Below are positions 30,730 to 38,497 of a DNA stretch of 52,864 bases, one piece after another. Every line of letters begins with the position of its first letter. Position 1 is the first letter of the stretch. Source of the stretch: a virus. The notes below the pieces were generated by a model. It worked only from the letters and a program-made list of their open reading frames with translations. It ran no database searches and was not told the origin of the DNA. The position numbers and the translations under genes were made by a program. Where the stretch lies: IMG/VR virus record IMGVR_UViG_3300001472_000023, positions 1 to 52,864 of that record; one strand, 5' to 3'.

Positions 30730-31701
30730 TTAGAACAAGTCGTCTGCATTGTAAGTTTGTGAATTCTTTGAGTATTCCACGGGTCTAGAGTAAAAGAAGT
30801 CTGTAGCATTATTGCCAAGTAACTCCTCTTCAAACCAGATGGTATCTTTCAGCAGATTTTTGTCAACCTCAAAAGGCTCTTTAAAGCCAATTTGTTGCAT
30901 CGACTCATTTATTCTATTTTTAATAAATTCTTTTAATACAATGGCGTTCAATCCTTTTTGACGGATGCCATTAATCATCCAGTCCACGATCTTGCTTTCA
31001 GCTTCAAAAGCGCAAACTGCTTCTTGGGCAATTCTTTCCTCAAGCTCTTCATCAAATAATTCTGGATGCTCTTCACGGATAGTATTTATAAGCTTCATCC
31101 CCACAAGAGCATGTAAATTTTCTTCGTTTCTTGTATACTTCACTTGCTGGTCTGTATCTTTTAAGACATTTTTATTACGAGCAAACCAGTTTATGACGTA
31201 AAATTGAGAAAATAACGACACATTCTCTACGAAAAGGGTAAACAAGATTAAGGCATAAACATATTGCTTCTTGCTATTTTTGTAAAACCTGTGGGTATAT
31301 TTACGTAAATAGTTTACTCGTCCCTCGATAAAATCCAACTTTAGGTTTTCTTCGAATACCTCTTCCAAACCAAGTACTTCAAGTAGCCTTTCGTAAGCGT
31401 TATTGTGAATAACTTCCACGTTAGCCATAACAAAACCCAAGTCACTAAGAGAGGGGTGCGGCAAATTGTCACCAAGTTTGCTCCAGAACTTTTTAACAGC
31501 TACCTCGATCTGGCCAATAGCAGATAAAGTCCGCACAATTATTTCTTTTTCTTGATCATCAAGAACCACGTTAAAGTCCTGTATATCAGAAGCGAAACTA
31601 AATTCTTTGTCGGTCCAAAACCCGTTGTGCATTGCTTCGATAAAATCCCCAGCCCATGAATAATGGTCTGGCTTACGTGATACTTGCTCTTCGAAAATCA
31701 T
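30730..31701 (-). CDS. nrdB: Ribonucleotide reductase class I, small subunit
   Basis: A 323-residue ferritin-like radical protein. The first helix carries SAIGQIEVAVKKFW, where Glu replaces the Asp ligand of the E. coli enzyme, a pattern I know from phage and Bacteroidetes relatives. The second has NVEVIHNNAYERLL with E96, H99 and the candidate radical Y103. The third has LFVENVSLFSQF and the fourth RNEENLHALVGMKL (Glu/His ligands). The C-terminus YNADDLF is the peptide that docks on NrdA. It starts the long minus-strand array, adjacent to the palindrome-rich divergent region, with a GTGTAAC element 17 bases before the ATG. Confidence 0.95.
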   Translation of the reverse strand: MIFEEQVSRKPDHYSWAGDFIEAMHNGFWTDKEFSFASDIQDFNVVLDDQEKEIIVRTLSAIGQIEVAVKKFWSKLGDNLPHPSLSDLGFVMANVEVIHNNAYERLLEVLGLEEVFEENLKLDFIEGRVNYLRKYTHRFYKNSKKQYVYALILFTLFVENVSLFSQFYVINWFARNKNVLKDTDQQVKYTRNEENLHALVGMKLINTIREEHPELFDEELEERIAQEAVCAFEAESKIVDWMINGIRQKGLNAIVLKEFIKNRINESMQQIGFKEPFEVDKNLLKDTIWFEEELLGNNATDFFYSRPVEYSKNSQTYNADDLF

Positions 31702-31712
31702 GTCTTAATAAG

Positions 31713-31718
31713 TTACAC
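31713..31718 (-). promoter_or_regulatory. GTGTAAC element before nrdB
   Basis: Minus-strand TGTGTAAC starts 17 bases before the nrdB ATG, the same spacing as before the holin-like gene, the acidic protein and the tape measure gene. A sigma70 -10 box is not evident in this leader. Confidence 0.4.
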
Positions 31719-31761
31719 AGATGGTATCGATCTTGGCGTTTTGGTCAACGAAAATTTCAAT

Positions 31762-31783
31762 AAAAAAATGGCGAAGCCATTTT
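31762..31783 (-). terminator. Hairpin terminator upstream of nrdB
   Basis: An 8-bp stem AAAATGGC (31765-31772) with GCCATTTT (31776-31783), GAA loop. On the minus strand the stem is followed by seven T and ATT, a good terminator; on plus the tract is weaker (TTTTATTAAT). It would stop leftward RNA that begins in the TACGTA region before it reaches nrdB. Confidence 0.7.
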
Positions 31784-31814
31784 ATTAATACGAACGTAGA
31801 GAGTATTAATAAAA
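31780..31814. repeat. Perfect 12-bp inverted repeat
   Basis: TTTTATTAATAC (31780-31791) and GTATTAATAAAA (31803-31814) around an 11-base spacer, GAACGTAGAGA. AT-rich and overlapping both the hairpin to its left and the TACGTA array to its right. It could be an unwinding element or an operator. Confidence 0.85.
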
Positions 31815-31896
31815 TACGTATCCTAACAGCACTGGTAGGATACGTATCCTTACTACAACGGTAGGATACGTATCCGTAGAACGATACCGATACGTG
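31814..31896. repeat. TACGTA palindrome array (candidate iterons or operators)
   Basis: The 12-bp palindrome GGATACGTATCC occurs exactly at 31838-31849 and 31864-31875, within a longer direct repeat GGTAGGATACGTATCC. A partial copy (ATACGTATCC) lies at 31814-31823 and a degenerate one (GATACGTGAT) near 31889-31898. Palindrome centres are 26, 26 and about 24 bases apart, so a dimeric protein would bind at similar helical faces. The array lies between divergent early operons. Confidence 0.85.
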
Positions 31897-31937
31897 ATAA
31901 TCGGAATAAAAATCGGTTTGTCAAGAAAAAAAATAAC

Positions 31938-31969
31938 TTGACAGAAATGGGTTAGGTGTAGATTATACG
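31938..31969 (+). promoter_or_regulatory. Sigma70-like promoter of the rightward operon
   Basis: A perfect -35 TTGACA lies at 31938-31943. Possible -10 boxes are GATTAT (31961-31966, 17-base spacer) or TATACG (31964-31969, 20-base spacer). The sigma-factor ATG is 15-24 bases further on. Just upstream is the TACGTA array, so binding there could control this promoter. A GTGTAG also occurs at 31955. Confidence 0.6.
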
Positions 31970-31984
31970 TTTTAACGAAATAAC

Positions 31985-32575
31985 ATGGAGTTCTCAGAAG
32001 AAACAGACCCTTATTTAACAAATCTAGTTAAAGAAGACGACAACGAAGATGCTTTAAATATGCTAATAAGTAGACATTCTGGTATTTACGCCGATATGGT
32101 AAAAAGATACGGATCTAAGTCATTATCGATTAATCAGATTTATGACTTAATGAATGAGAAAGATTATGTTATTTACAAAGCAGCTCTAGAGTATGATGAG
32201 AGTAAGGCGAAATTTTCTACTCATGTTGGCAACAAAGCGAAGTACTTATGTTTAAGCAAGAAAACTGCTTGTAAAAAGAATAATAAAACTTTATCCTTCG
32301 ATTCTATCGAATACGCTGAAGAATCAAGCGAACTACTACCAAATGAAAAATGTCAATTGGGAGAGGCATTCCTTGATATTATTAATATGATCAATGATCA
32401 TTCAGATGAAAGAGTAAAATTTATTTTTAAAGAAAGGTATTTCGGTGGGGAAAGAGGTAAGCTAAAAACTTGGAAAAAGATTAGTCAAGGGCTTGGCTTA
32501 TCTGCTCAAGGCTGTATAAATATACACGATAGAACTTTACTAGAATTCCAAAAACAAATTAAGAACAATGCGTAA
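31985..32575 (+). CDS. Phage sigma-70-family factor
   Basis: A 196-residue protein. Residues 22-93 (NMLISRHSGIYADMVKRYG...YDESKAKFSTHVGNKAKYL) match sigma region 2, including the FSTH/Y..... aromatic-rich segment after the core-binding helix. Residues 125-190 (LDIINMINDHSDERVKFIFKERYF...TWKKISQGLGLSAQGCINIHDRTL) match region 4 with a helix-turn-helix. No region 1.1 or 3 is visible, as in ECF-like and T4-type late sigma factors. It likely directs host RNA polymerase to phage promoters, perhaps the GTGTAAY class. It is the first gene of the rightward operon and overlaps the next by 8 bases. Confidence 0.78.
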   Translation: MEFSEETDPYLTNLVKEDDNEDALNMLISRHSGIYADMVKRYGSKSLSINQIYDLMNEKDYVIYKAALEYDESKAKFSTHVGNKAKYLCLSKKTACKKNNKTLSFDSIEYAEESSELLPNEKCQLGEAFLDIINMINDHSDERVKFIFKERYFGGERGKLKTWKKISQGLGLSAQGCINIHDRTLLEFQKQIKNNA

Positions 32576-33650
32576 ATTAAACTTAGACGTACCCTTCAAT
32601 TCCCTTAGTTTAGGCAATGTGTCACTAAACTTTGCTAGAGAATTAAAAGAAAAAGACTTAGATTTAAATATCTTCCCTATGGGAAGATCTGATCTAAAAG
32701 CCTACGATAAATTGTCTCAAGATTTTTTTGAATGGATAAAAGACAAAGCGTTGAATAATCTAAAAAAATTAGATAGAAACACCCCCACACTAAAGGTTTG
32801 GCATATCAATGGATCTGAGAAGAAAGTATCAGATAATCAATTCTTGTATTCGTTCTATGAGCTTGATTCCCCGACAGAAGAGGAGATAAACATAGTGAAA
32901 GCTCAGAATCATGTTTTTTTCTCTTGCTCCGAGGCTGCTGAAATTTTTAAATCGAAAGGGTGTGATAATGTATCTTATGTTCCATTAGGGTTTGATAAAG
33001 ACTTCCATGTTACAAACAAAAGTTATTTAGGAGATGATATTATACACTTTGGGATTATAGGGAAAATGGAGCGTAGAAAAAATACGCAAGCTTTGATGCA
33101 ACTATGGTGCAGAAAATTTGGCAATAACCCAAGGTATCAACTTAGTTGTTTGGTTGGAAACCCCTTCTTGAATAAGGAACAAATGGATGATCAAATTAAA
33201 TTATCGCTAAATAACGAAACCTACTCTAACGTAAATATTTTACCTAGGTTAGAGACTAATAGTGAAGTTAATGAATTAATTAATTCTATTGATATAGACC
33301 TTTCAGGTCTTTCGAATGGAGAAGGTTGGAATCTACCGTCTTTTAATGCTACAGCTCTCGGAAAGTGGTCCATTGTTAGCAATTGTACCTCACATAAAGA
33401 TTGGGCTAATGAAAATAACGCGATCTTGGTTGATCCTATAGGTAAACAACCATGTTACGATAATGTATTCTTCAGAGAAGGTGGTCAATTTAACCAAGGA
33501 GAATATTACAGACTAAATGGAGAACATATAGGTGACGCTATGGATCAATCAATACAAATGGCTAAGTCTGAGAACACAGAAGGACTAAAACTTCAAGAAG
33601 AATTCACCTATAAAAAAACAATTGAAAAAATTCTAGAGAGGATCTACTAA
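32568..33650 (+). CDS. GT-B glycosyltransferase
   Basis: A 360-residue protein of GT4-like layout. The N-terminal half has LNLDVPFNSLSLGNVSLNFARELKEK and SFYELDSPTEEE. The C-terminal half has YVPLGFDKDFH, IHFGIIGKMERRKNTQALMQLW (donor-domain start with G-K-.-R-K), and SIDIDLSGLSNGEGWNLPSFNATALGKWSIVSNCTSHKDW, the G-E-G...P.....LG motif at the nucleotide-sugar site. It transfers an activated sugar to a glycan or virion protein. Its start overlaps the sigma-factor gene; it is thus expressed early. Specificity unknown. Confidence 0.82.
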   Translation: MRKLNLDVPFNSLSLGNVSLNFARELKEKDLDLNIFPMGRSDLKAYDKLSQDFFEWIKDKALNNLKKLDRNTPTLKVWHINGSEKKVSDNQFLYSFYELDSPTEEEINIVKAQNHVFFSCSEAAEIFKSKGCDNVSYVPLGFDKDFHVTNKSYLGDDIIHFGIIGKMERRKNTQALMQLWCRKFGNNPRYQLSCLVGNPFLNKEQMDDQIKLSLNNETYSNVNILPRLETNSEVNELINSIDIDLSGLSNGEGWNLPSFNATALGKWSIVSNCTSHKDWANENNAILVDPIGKQPCYDNVFFREGGQFNQGEYYRLNGEHIGDAMDQSIQMAKSENTEGLKLQEEFTYKKTIEKILERIY

Positions 33651-33651
33651 T

Positions 33652-34035
33652 ATGCCAATTTACATTTACAAAAACCCAGACACAGACGAACGCATAGAAG
33701 TCATCCAAACAATGGCAGAAGAACACATCTATATTGATGAGTTTGGTCTAGAATGGAAAAGAGTATTTACAGTTCCGCATGCATCAATTGACACAAAGGA
33801 TGATGCATGGGATCATAATCGGTTTGTTGAGAAAACTGGTAAAATGAAGGGGACAGTAGGAGACGTTTTAGACTACTCTTCAGAACTCTCTGAAAAAAGA
33901 GCGCAAGCTAATGGGGGGGAAGACCCGATAAAAAAGAAGGCGTTCAACGAATACGAAAAAAGTGTCGGCAAAAAACACCTTTCTGATAGGAAAAAGACTA
34001 TAGAAACTTCTAAAATAAGAGTGGACCTAGATTAG
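33652..34035 (+). CDS. Conserved phage protein of unknown function
   Basis: A 127-residue protein. The start MPIYIYKNPDTDERIEVIQTMAEEHIYIDEFGLEWKRVF resembles FmdB-type zinc-ribbon starts ('MP.Y.Y.....') but has no Cys. VPHASIDTKDD follows, and the rest is charged helix. Similar small proteins are common in large marine phages without known role. It starts 1 base after the glycosyltransferase stop and converges on the fibre gene, with 4 bases overlap. Confidence 0.6.
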   Translation: MPIYIYKNPDTDERIEVIQTMAEEHIYIDEFGLEWKRVFTVPHASIDTKDDAWDHNRFVEKTGKMKGTVGDVLDYSSELSEKRAQANGGEDPIKKKAFNEYEKSVGKKHLSDRKKTIETSKIRVDLD

Positions 34036-35051
34036 GTAGTCTGGTCTATCAATGAGGTGTTAAAATAATCAAATTTCAGGGCTCCTGTGAAAGAAGGAGT
34101 TTCTACTACGAAATGAGCCTTATGTGCCGGGTTAGTAGCACTATTATATCCTGTTATAATATAACCTGTAACGATTTCTGCTACGCCAGCAATTGCACTA
34201 CCTTTCGATGTCTGATTAGCTCTAGTTGCCGCTGCATGATGAGTATTTACAAGATAGGAGGAAGGGTTATGGGCAACTCTAACGCCAGCCCATCCTTGAG
34301 AGGCAGCTTCAGTGCCATCAGATAAAGTTACGGTAGAATTACCTGTAATCGGCGTATTAAATTCTGCAGAGCTATTAAAATTCACGGATGGTCCTTGGAA
34401 GGTAACAGCACTAACCACATTACCATTCATACTAATACCACCATCGAAAACAACAGACCCGTCAAACTCTGCAGACCCATCGAAATGAGTATTCCCTCTA
34501 AATCTCCCAGAATGAGGTGAAGTAACCTCAAGATGAGCGCCTATGGAAACATCTCCACCAGCAATGGTAGTTCCGCTAGCGAAGTTTATAAGTAAAGACT
34601 CGTTAGTGCTATGACTTATAGATGTTTTATGATCTGCAATGACAACGCAACCCGTGGTTTTATCTCCAAGAACAACAGATTTACCTGCAACAATGGTATT
34701 ATTTTGCCCACTAGCTCCGAAATCATTTGAGATCCCATTCAGAAGAACGTTATAATCTCCCGAAAATGCTGTATTACTCGAACCATTGACTAAAACATTA
34801 TTAGCCCCTGTCACGGTATTATTTACACCACCTAAAGCTATACTAGTACTAGAGGTATTGTTAGAATTGGCCGTAGTGATAACCTCCTTAGAGGCGATAG
34901 TTAAAGAGTGAGAAAAATTAAAGTCTCCATTTAAAGTCCTGTTAAGAATAGCATTTACGCCAGTTACTTGATCGGTAAATGTAATATCCCCGCTATGGCT
35001 TATAAAAGTTGGGAGTTGTAATTGTTGTGGTTGAATTTTGCTATACGGCAT
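34032..35051 (-). CDS. Fibre-like beta-helix structural protein
   Basis: A 339-residue protein, Asn/Ser/Thr/Gly-rich, no Cys-rich or enzymatic motif. The N-terminus MPYSKIQPQQLQLPTFISHSGDITFTDQ is like fibre attachment ends. The centre has repeated turns (NNTSSTSIALGGVNNTVTG, NNVLVNGSSNTAFSG, NYNVLLNGISNDFG) typical of a beta-helix with Asn ladders, like head-like YadA-type repeats. Then HLEVTSPHSGRFRGNTHFDGSAEFDGSV. The last 100 residues form a separate beta tip. It is a lone minus-strand gene inside a rightward early operon, with its own GTGTAAT upstream, so it is probably a late adhesin. Confidence 0.7.
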   Translation of the reverse strand: MPYSKIQPQQLQLPTFISHSGDITFTDQVTGVNAILNRTLNGDFNFSHSLTIASKEVITTANSNNTSSTSIALGGVNNTVTGANNVLVNGSSNTAFSGDYNVLLNGISNDFGASGQNNTIVAGKSVVLGDKTTGCVVIADHKTSISHSTNESLLINFASGTTIAGGDVSIGAHLEVTSPHSGRFRGNTHFDGSAEFDGSVVFDGGISMNGNVVSAVTFQGPSVNFNSSAEFNTPITGNSTVTLSDGTEAASQGWAGVRVAHNPSSYLVNTHHAAATRANQTSKGSAIAGVAEIVTGYIITGYNSATNPAHKAHFVVETPSFTGALKFDYFNTSLIDQTT

Positions 35052-35059
35052 AATACAAT
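35031..35059 (+). promoter_or_regulatory. Sigma70-like promoter upstream of ssb
   Basis: TTGAAT (35031-35036), 17-base spacer, TACAAT (35054-35059); ATG 31 bases after. The promoter overlaps the 5' end of the oppositely oriented fibre gene, so early rightward and late leftward transcription may exclude each other here. Confidence 0.55.
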
Positions 35060-35076
35060 AGATTATCTAAAGAACA

Positions 35077-35082
35077 TTACAC
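35077..35082 (-). promoter_or_regulatory. GTGTAAT element before beta-helix fibre gene
   Basis: Minus-strand AGTGTAATG lies about 31 bases before the ATG at 35051, in the 38-base divergent gap. It supports independent late transcription of the fibre gene. Confidence 0.35.
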
Positions 35083-35089
35083 TTTTTCT

Positions 35090-35680
35090 ATGAAATTTAC
35101 ACTTTATAAGCCAAATGCTAAAAATACAGGGTCTGCATTTACTTTTGACGCCACTAAAGACAATAGTGGTAAATCAGTATTGTTTGTATCAATGATCCAG
35201 CAATATAGTTGGGATGATCAGAAAAAAACTGGTTCTTTTAAGCAAAACGCTAAAAATCCAGATAAATCAACCACCATCAAGTTGACTGAAGTTGAAGCGG
35301 GAGAGTTCATCTCTTCGTTCAAAACCCGTATTCCGTTTGTAGGATTCCATAAAACTCAAGAAAAAACAACAGTTATCAAGCTAACCCCTTGGGATAAGAA
35401 CAGGACGATCAAAAATAAGAACGTTCAAGGAGAATGGACAGAAACCAATTATAAAACTCCAGCTTGGGGTTTTACTATTACAAAAGACTCTTCACAATAC
35501 TTCAAGCTACCTATGGAAGCAGGAGAGGCCGAAGCCTTGGCTATATTGCTAGAACACTATATTAAAGAAAGTTTTACTGCTCAAGCGGAAGCCTATAAGA
35601 AAACCTCAAATAATTCTTACCAAAAACCAGCTCCAAAACCCTCTCCGATAGAAGAGGATGACGACGATGTCCCATTCTAA
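35090..35680 (+). CDS. ssb: Single-stranded DNA-binding protein
   Basis: A 196-residue protein. The start MKFTLYKPNAKNTGSAFTFDA and the body (VLFVSMIQQYSWDDQKKTGSFKQNAKNPDKSTTIKLTEVEAGEF...FVGFHKTQEKTTVIKLTPWD) match a phage ssDNA-binding family with a compact beta fold. A Pro/Ser/Lys linker (about 168-187) leads to an acidic tip EEDDDDVPF. This is the interaction tail typical of SSB (E. coli ends DDDIPF), used to recruit helicase, nuclease or primase. It coats ssDNA in replication and recombination. Its end overlaps the next gene by 14 bases. Confidence 0.88.
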   Translation: MKFTLYKPNAKNTGSAFTFDATKDNSGKSVLFVSMIQQYSWDDQKKTGSFKQNAKNPDKSTTIKLTEVEAGEFISSFKTRIPFVGFHKTQEKTTVIKLTPWDKNRTIKNKNVQGEWTETNYKTPAWGFTITKDSSQYFKLPMEAGEAEALAILLEHYIKESFTAQAEAYKKTSNNSYQKPAPKPSPIEEDDDDVPF

Positions 35681-37382
35681 GATAAAAGTTTTAGTGCAGT
35701 CCAATTACTGCCGAATGGTAACTGGCTTTGGGAAGAATATGAAAAATATTCTTCTGGCACTTCATAAAGACCCTGACATTGAAGTTTTCGAAGCTTCTAA
35801 TGGAGTACCATACGGGCGTGATACTGGGACTCCTTGGGAATCATATGGGACATACCCATCTGACCCTAAAATCCTGAAATTAATAGAGAAAGATCCCGCG
35901 AAAAAAAGGGCGGCACAATACGGATTTTACAATATAGATAAGATAGTAGAAGAAGTAAAACCTGACGTATTTTTGGGTATAGAAGACGTATGGGCATTTC
36001 GAGAGTATGAGAAGAAAAAATGGTGGGCTAAAACTAAAAAAATTATATGGACAACCCTAGATAGTCTACCGATCTTAGATCAAGCATTAGAAACAGAGCC
36101 AAAATGTGATCAAATGTTAGTTTGGGCTTCTTTCGCAGAAGAAGCTATGAAGAAACTTGGACACAAGACGGTTTCTACGGTACATGGAGCCGTTGATTAC
36201 AGCCACTTTAAACCTTTAGAGAATAGAAATGAACTACGAAATTTGCATGGTCTTGATAGCGATTTCGTTATTGGTTTTGTATTTAAAAATCAACTAAGAA
36301 AATCTGTACCAAATCTCTTAGAAGGTTTCAAAATATTTAAAAAACGCAATCCAGAAATTTCTACCAAATTACTTCTTCATACAGACTGGGGAGAAAAATC
36401 AATGGGCTGGGATATCCCAAGATACTTGAAGGAAAAGGATCTAGAAAATGGAGAAGTATTAGCGACTTACGTTTGCCATAAGTGCGATGATTATTTTGTG
36501 CAACCATATTCAGGAGAGGACAAAGATTGTTCTAGCTGTGGCGCAGAAAAATCAGTTAAAACGAAAAATAGCGCTAAGGGAGTCGGTGAAAAAGAACTCA
36601 ACGAGATCTATAACTTAATGGATGTCTACTGTCACCCATTTACAAGTGGTGGGCAAGAATTACCTATTCAAGAAGCTAAGGCTGCAGGACTAATAACGTT
36701 AGTAACCGACTACTCTTGTGGTACGGATTCAGCCTATGAACATCAAGGAGGATTACCTTTAGCTTGGAATGAATATAGAGAACCTAGTACTCAGTTTATA
36801 AAAGCTACGACTTGTCCTGATAGTATCTGTGAAAGGCTTGAAGAGGTTTATAATATGAGTGAGACCTCAAGGTCTCAACTTATTGAAACTGGTATAGAAT
36901 ATGTAAAAAAAGAGTTTTCGGTTGAGAATACTATATCTAAATTAAAATATTTTATAAAAACAGTAGAACTAAAAAAAGATCAAGGGGAAGTCAAACAAGA
37001 AGAAGATACTGGAAATAAAAAAATAATCCTAAACGAATTATTAAAAGATATACCATTAAAAGATAGAATAGCTGTTGTTTTACCTAGATCAGCAGGAGAT
37101 GTCTTGATAGCGAACTCTTTAATGGAAAATTTGCAATCCCTTTATCCAAATAAAAAAATATTCTTTGTGACAAACCCAGAATATTACGAACTAATCAATG
37201 ATAATCCCTTCGTATATAAAACAATTCCATATACAGAATCTTTTGAAAACCTTTATTCTTTAGAAGGACAAGGATCATATGAAGGTCTTTTCGAAATAGC
37301 CTTCTTGCCTCACTGTATGACTCAAAAAACTTACAGTTATACTCATAATGGTAAAGATAAAACCCAATTCGAATTACGATGA
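35667..37382 (+). CDS. Glycosyltransferase: GT4-type domain plus N-terminal part of a GT9 domain
   Basis: About 571 residues from the ATG at 35667, preceded by GAGG; an ATG nine bases earlier is also possible. Residues 1-420 are a GT-B enzyme: QSNYCRMVTGFGKNMKNIL, TVHGAVDYSHFKPL, GFVFKNQLRKSVPNLLEGF and HPFTSGGQELPIQEAKAAG (donor site with GGQELP..E). A four-Cys zinc ribbon (CHKC and CSSCG, about 271-295) is inserted in the donor domain. Residues 470-571 (AVVLPRSAGDVLIANSLMENLQ...FFVTNPEYYELINDNPFV) are the start of a GT9 heptosyltransferase-type domain, which stops in mid-domain. The rest is in the next ORF. Probably one former or functional two-domain protein. Confidence 0.8.
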   Translation: MSHSKIKVLVQSNYCRMVTGFGKNMKNILLALHKDPDIEVFEASNGVPYGRDTGTPWESYGTYPSDPKILKLIEKDPAKKRAAQYGFYNIDKIVEEVKPDVFLGIEDVWAFREYEKKKWWAKTKKIIWTTLDSLPILDQALETEPKCDQMLVWASFAEEAMKKLGHKTVSTVHGAVDYSHFKPLENRNELRNLHGLDSDFVIGFVFKNQLRKSVPNLLEGFKIFKKRNPEISTKLLLHTDWGEKSMGWDIPRYLKEKDLENGEVLATYVCHKCDDYFVQPYSGEDKDCSSCGAEKSVKTKNSAKGVGEKELNEIYNLMDVYCHPFTSGGQELPIQEAKAAGLITLVTDYSCGTDSAYEHQGGLPLAWNEYREPSTQFIKATTCPDSICERLEEVYNMSETSRSQLIETGIEYVKKEFSVENTISKLKYFIKTVELKKDQGEVKQEEDTGNKKIILNELLKDIPLKDRIAVVLPRSAGDVLIANSLMENLQSLYPNKKIFFVTNPEYYELINDNPFVYKTIPYTESFENLYSLEGQGSYEGLFEIAFLPHCMTQKTYSYTHNGKDKTQFELR

Positions 37383-38497
37383 GTCATTTAGTAGAAGTTT
37401 ATGCCAAAGATTTAGGTGTGAAAATCGGGGAGCCGATATTTAAACCTCATTTCTATCCTATCCTAGAGGATAACTATATAACAATACATACGGACAATAA
37501 AGTCCCAGCAAAAGAATACGATTACTGGGAAGAGGTGATTTTAATAGTTAAAAAAGAATTACCAGAGATTAAATTCATCCAAATTGGATCTGGTAAAGAG
37601 CCTATAATAAAAACCGCAGATAAATTTATAAAAACAGAATCTATAAAACAATCTGCGTATATTATAGAAAAATCTTTAATGCATGTTGGTATAGATAGCA
37701 TGCCAGTTCACATAGCGTCGAGCTTTAATAAAAAAATAGTAGCTGTATATAGTCACACTTACGCTTCCACTTGTGAACCCATTTGGGGGGATAGGGAAAA
37801 TTACTGCATAATTGAATCTCACCGAAATGGCTTTAAGCCATCCTTCTCGTTAAAGGAGACGCCTAAAACAATTAACTTAATAAAGCCTGAAGAGATATCG
37901 AATGCTATCTTAACAAAATTAGGCGGAGACAAAAGCAGTAGGGAAACCATGTATATAGGGGGTAAATATAAGAACCCACTCATACAAATAATACCTGATA
38001 AAAAATATAGTTGTTCTAACGCGAAGATAAACTTGCGTTTAGATCTTTTACACAAAGAAGAAAATGTTTTGCATTTATTTTCCAACAATAAAGTTTCGAT
38101 TATAACAAAAAAAACTTTGAGTGATGATATTTTATCCAAGCCAAATATAGAAGGAATACATTATTTTAGTAATAGTTTCGACGCGAGCTTTATTGAGAAA
38201 GTAAAAAAGAAAGGTTTAGATCTACACCTGTTTTGCACTAAAGAAAAAAAAATATCAGAACAACGATTCAAGTTTTTCGACGAAAAAATAAATCTTTTCG
38301 AAAGACACAAGAAGATCCGAGACAATAAAAAGAATTTTAAATTAAAAGAAGAGAATTTTAAAATTAAATCCTACAATCTTTATTATAAGGGAGGAGAAGC
38401 TCATACTTCTTTATACGAAGCTAACGGGAAAAAGAAAATAAATGATATTTTTCTTGATCTAGAGTACCTTATGATTTATAAAGATGGCGATGAGTGA
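37379..38497 (+). CDS. C-terminal part of GT9 (heptosyltransferase-family) domain plus unknown domain
   Basis: A 372-residue protein in the -1 frame from the preceding gene, with ATGA overlap. Residues 1-170 continue a GT9 fold: LVEVYAKDLGVKIGEPIFKP, ITIHTDNKVPAKEYDYWEEVI, IKFIQIGSGKEP and LMHVGIDSMPVHIASSFNKKIVAVYSHT, which is the GT9 'GxDS...H.A......VA..G' donor site with Gly-Ile-Asp-Ser. Residues 180-372 have no recognised family and may be an acceptor-binding domain. The first half of GT9 lies in the upstream ORF, so the two chains probably assemble. GT9 enzymes use NDP-heptose. Confidence 0.75.
   Translation: MSHLVEVYAKDLGVKIGEPIFKPHFYPILEDNYITIHTDNKVPAKEYDYWEEVILIVKKELPEIKFIQIGSGKEPIIKTADKFIKTESIKQSAYIIEKSLMHVGIDSMPVHIASSFNKKIVAVYSHTYASTCEPIWGDRENYCIIESHRNGFKPSFSLKETPKTINLIKPEEISNAILTKLGGDKSSRETMYIGGKYKNPLIQIIPDKKYSCSNAKINLRLDLLHKEENVLHLFSNNKVSIITKKTLSDDILSKPNIEGIHYFSNSFDASFIEKVKKKGLDLHLFCTKEKKISEQRFKFFDEKINLFERHKKIRDNKKNFKLKEENFKIKSYNLYYKGGEAHTSLYEANGKKKINDIFLDLEYLMIYKDGDE

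Noticed and set aside
31806-32021. Leftward 71-residue frame over the palindrome region
   Set aside because: It spans the TACGTA array, the promoter and the start of the sigma gene; the sequence (RYRSTDTYPTVVVRIRIL) simply reflects the repeats. A regulatory region is the better reading.
38484-38489. Upstream ATG of the annealing-like gene as a definite start
   Set aside because: ATG GCG ATG gives two options; neither has a clear ribosome site, so the second was taken without strong preference.
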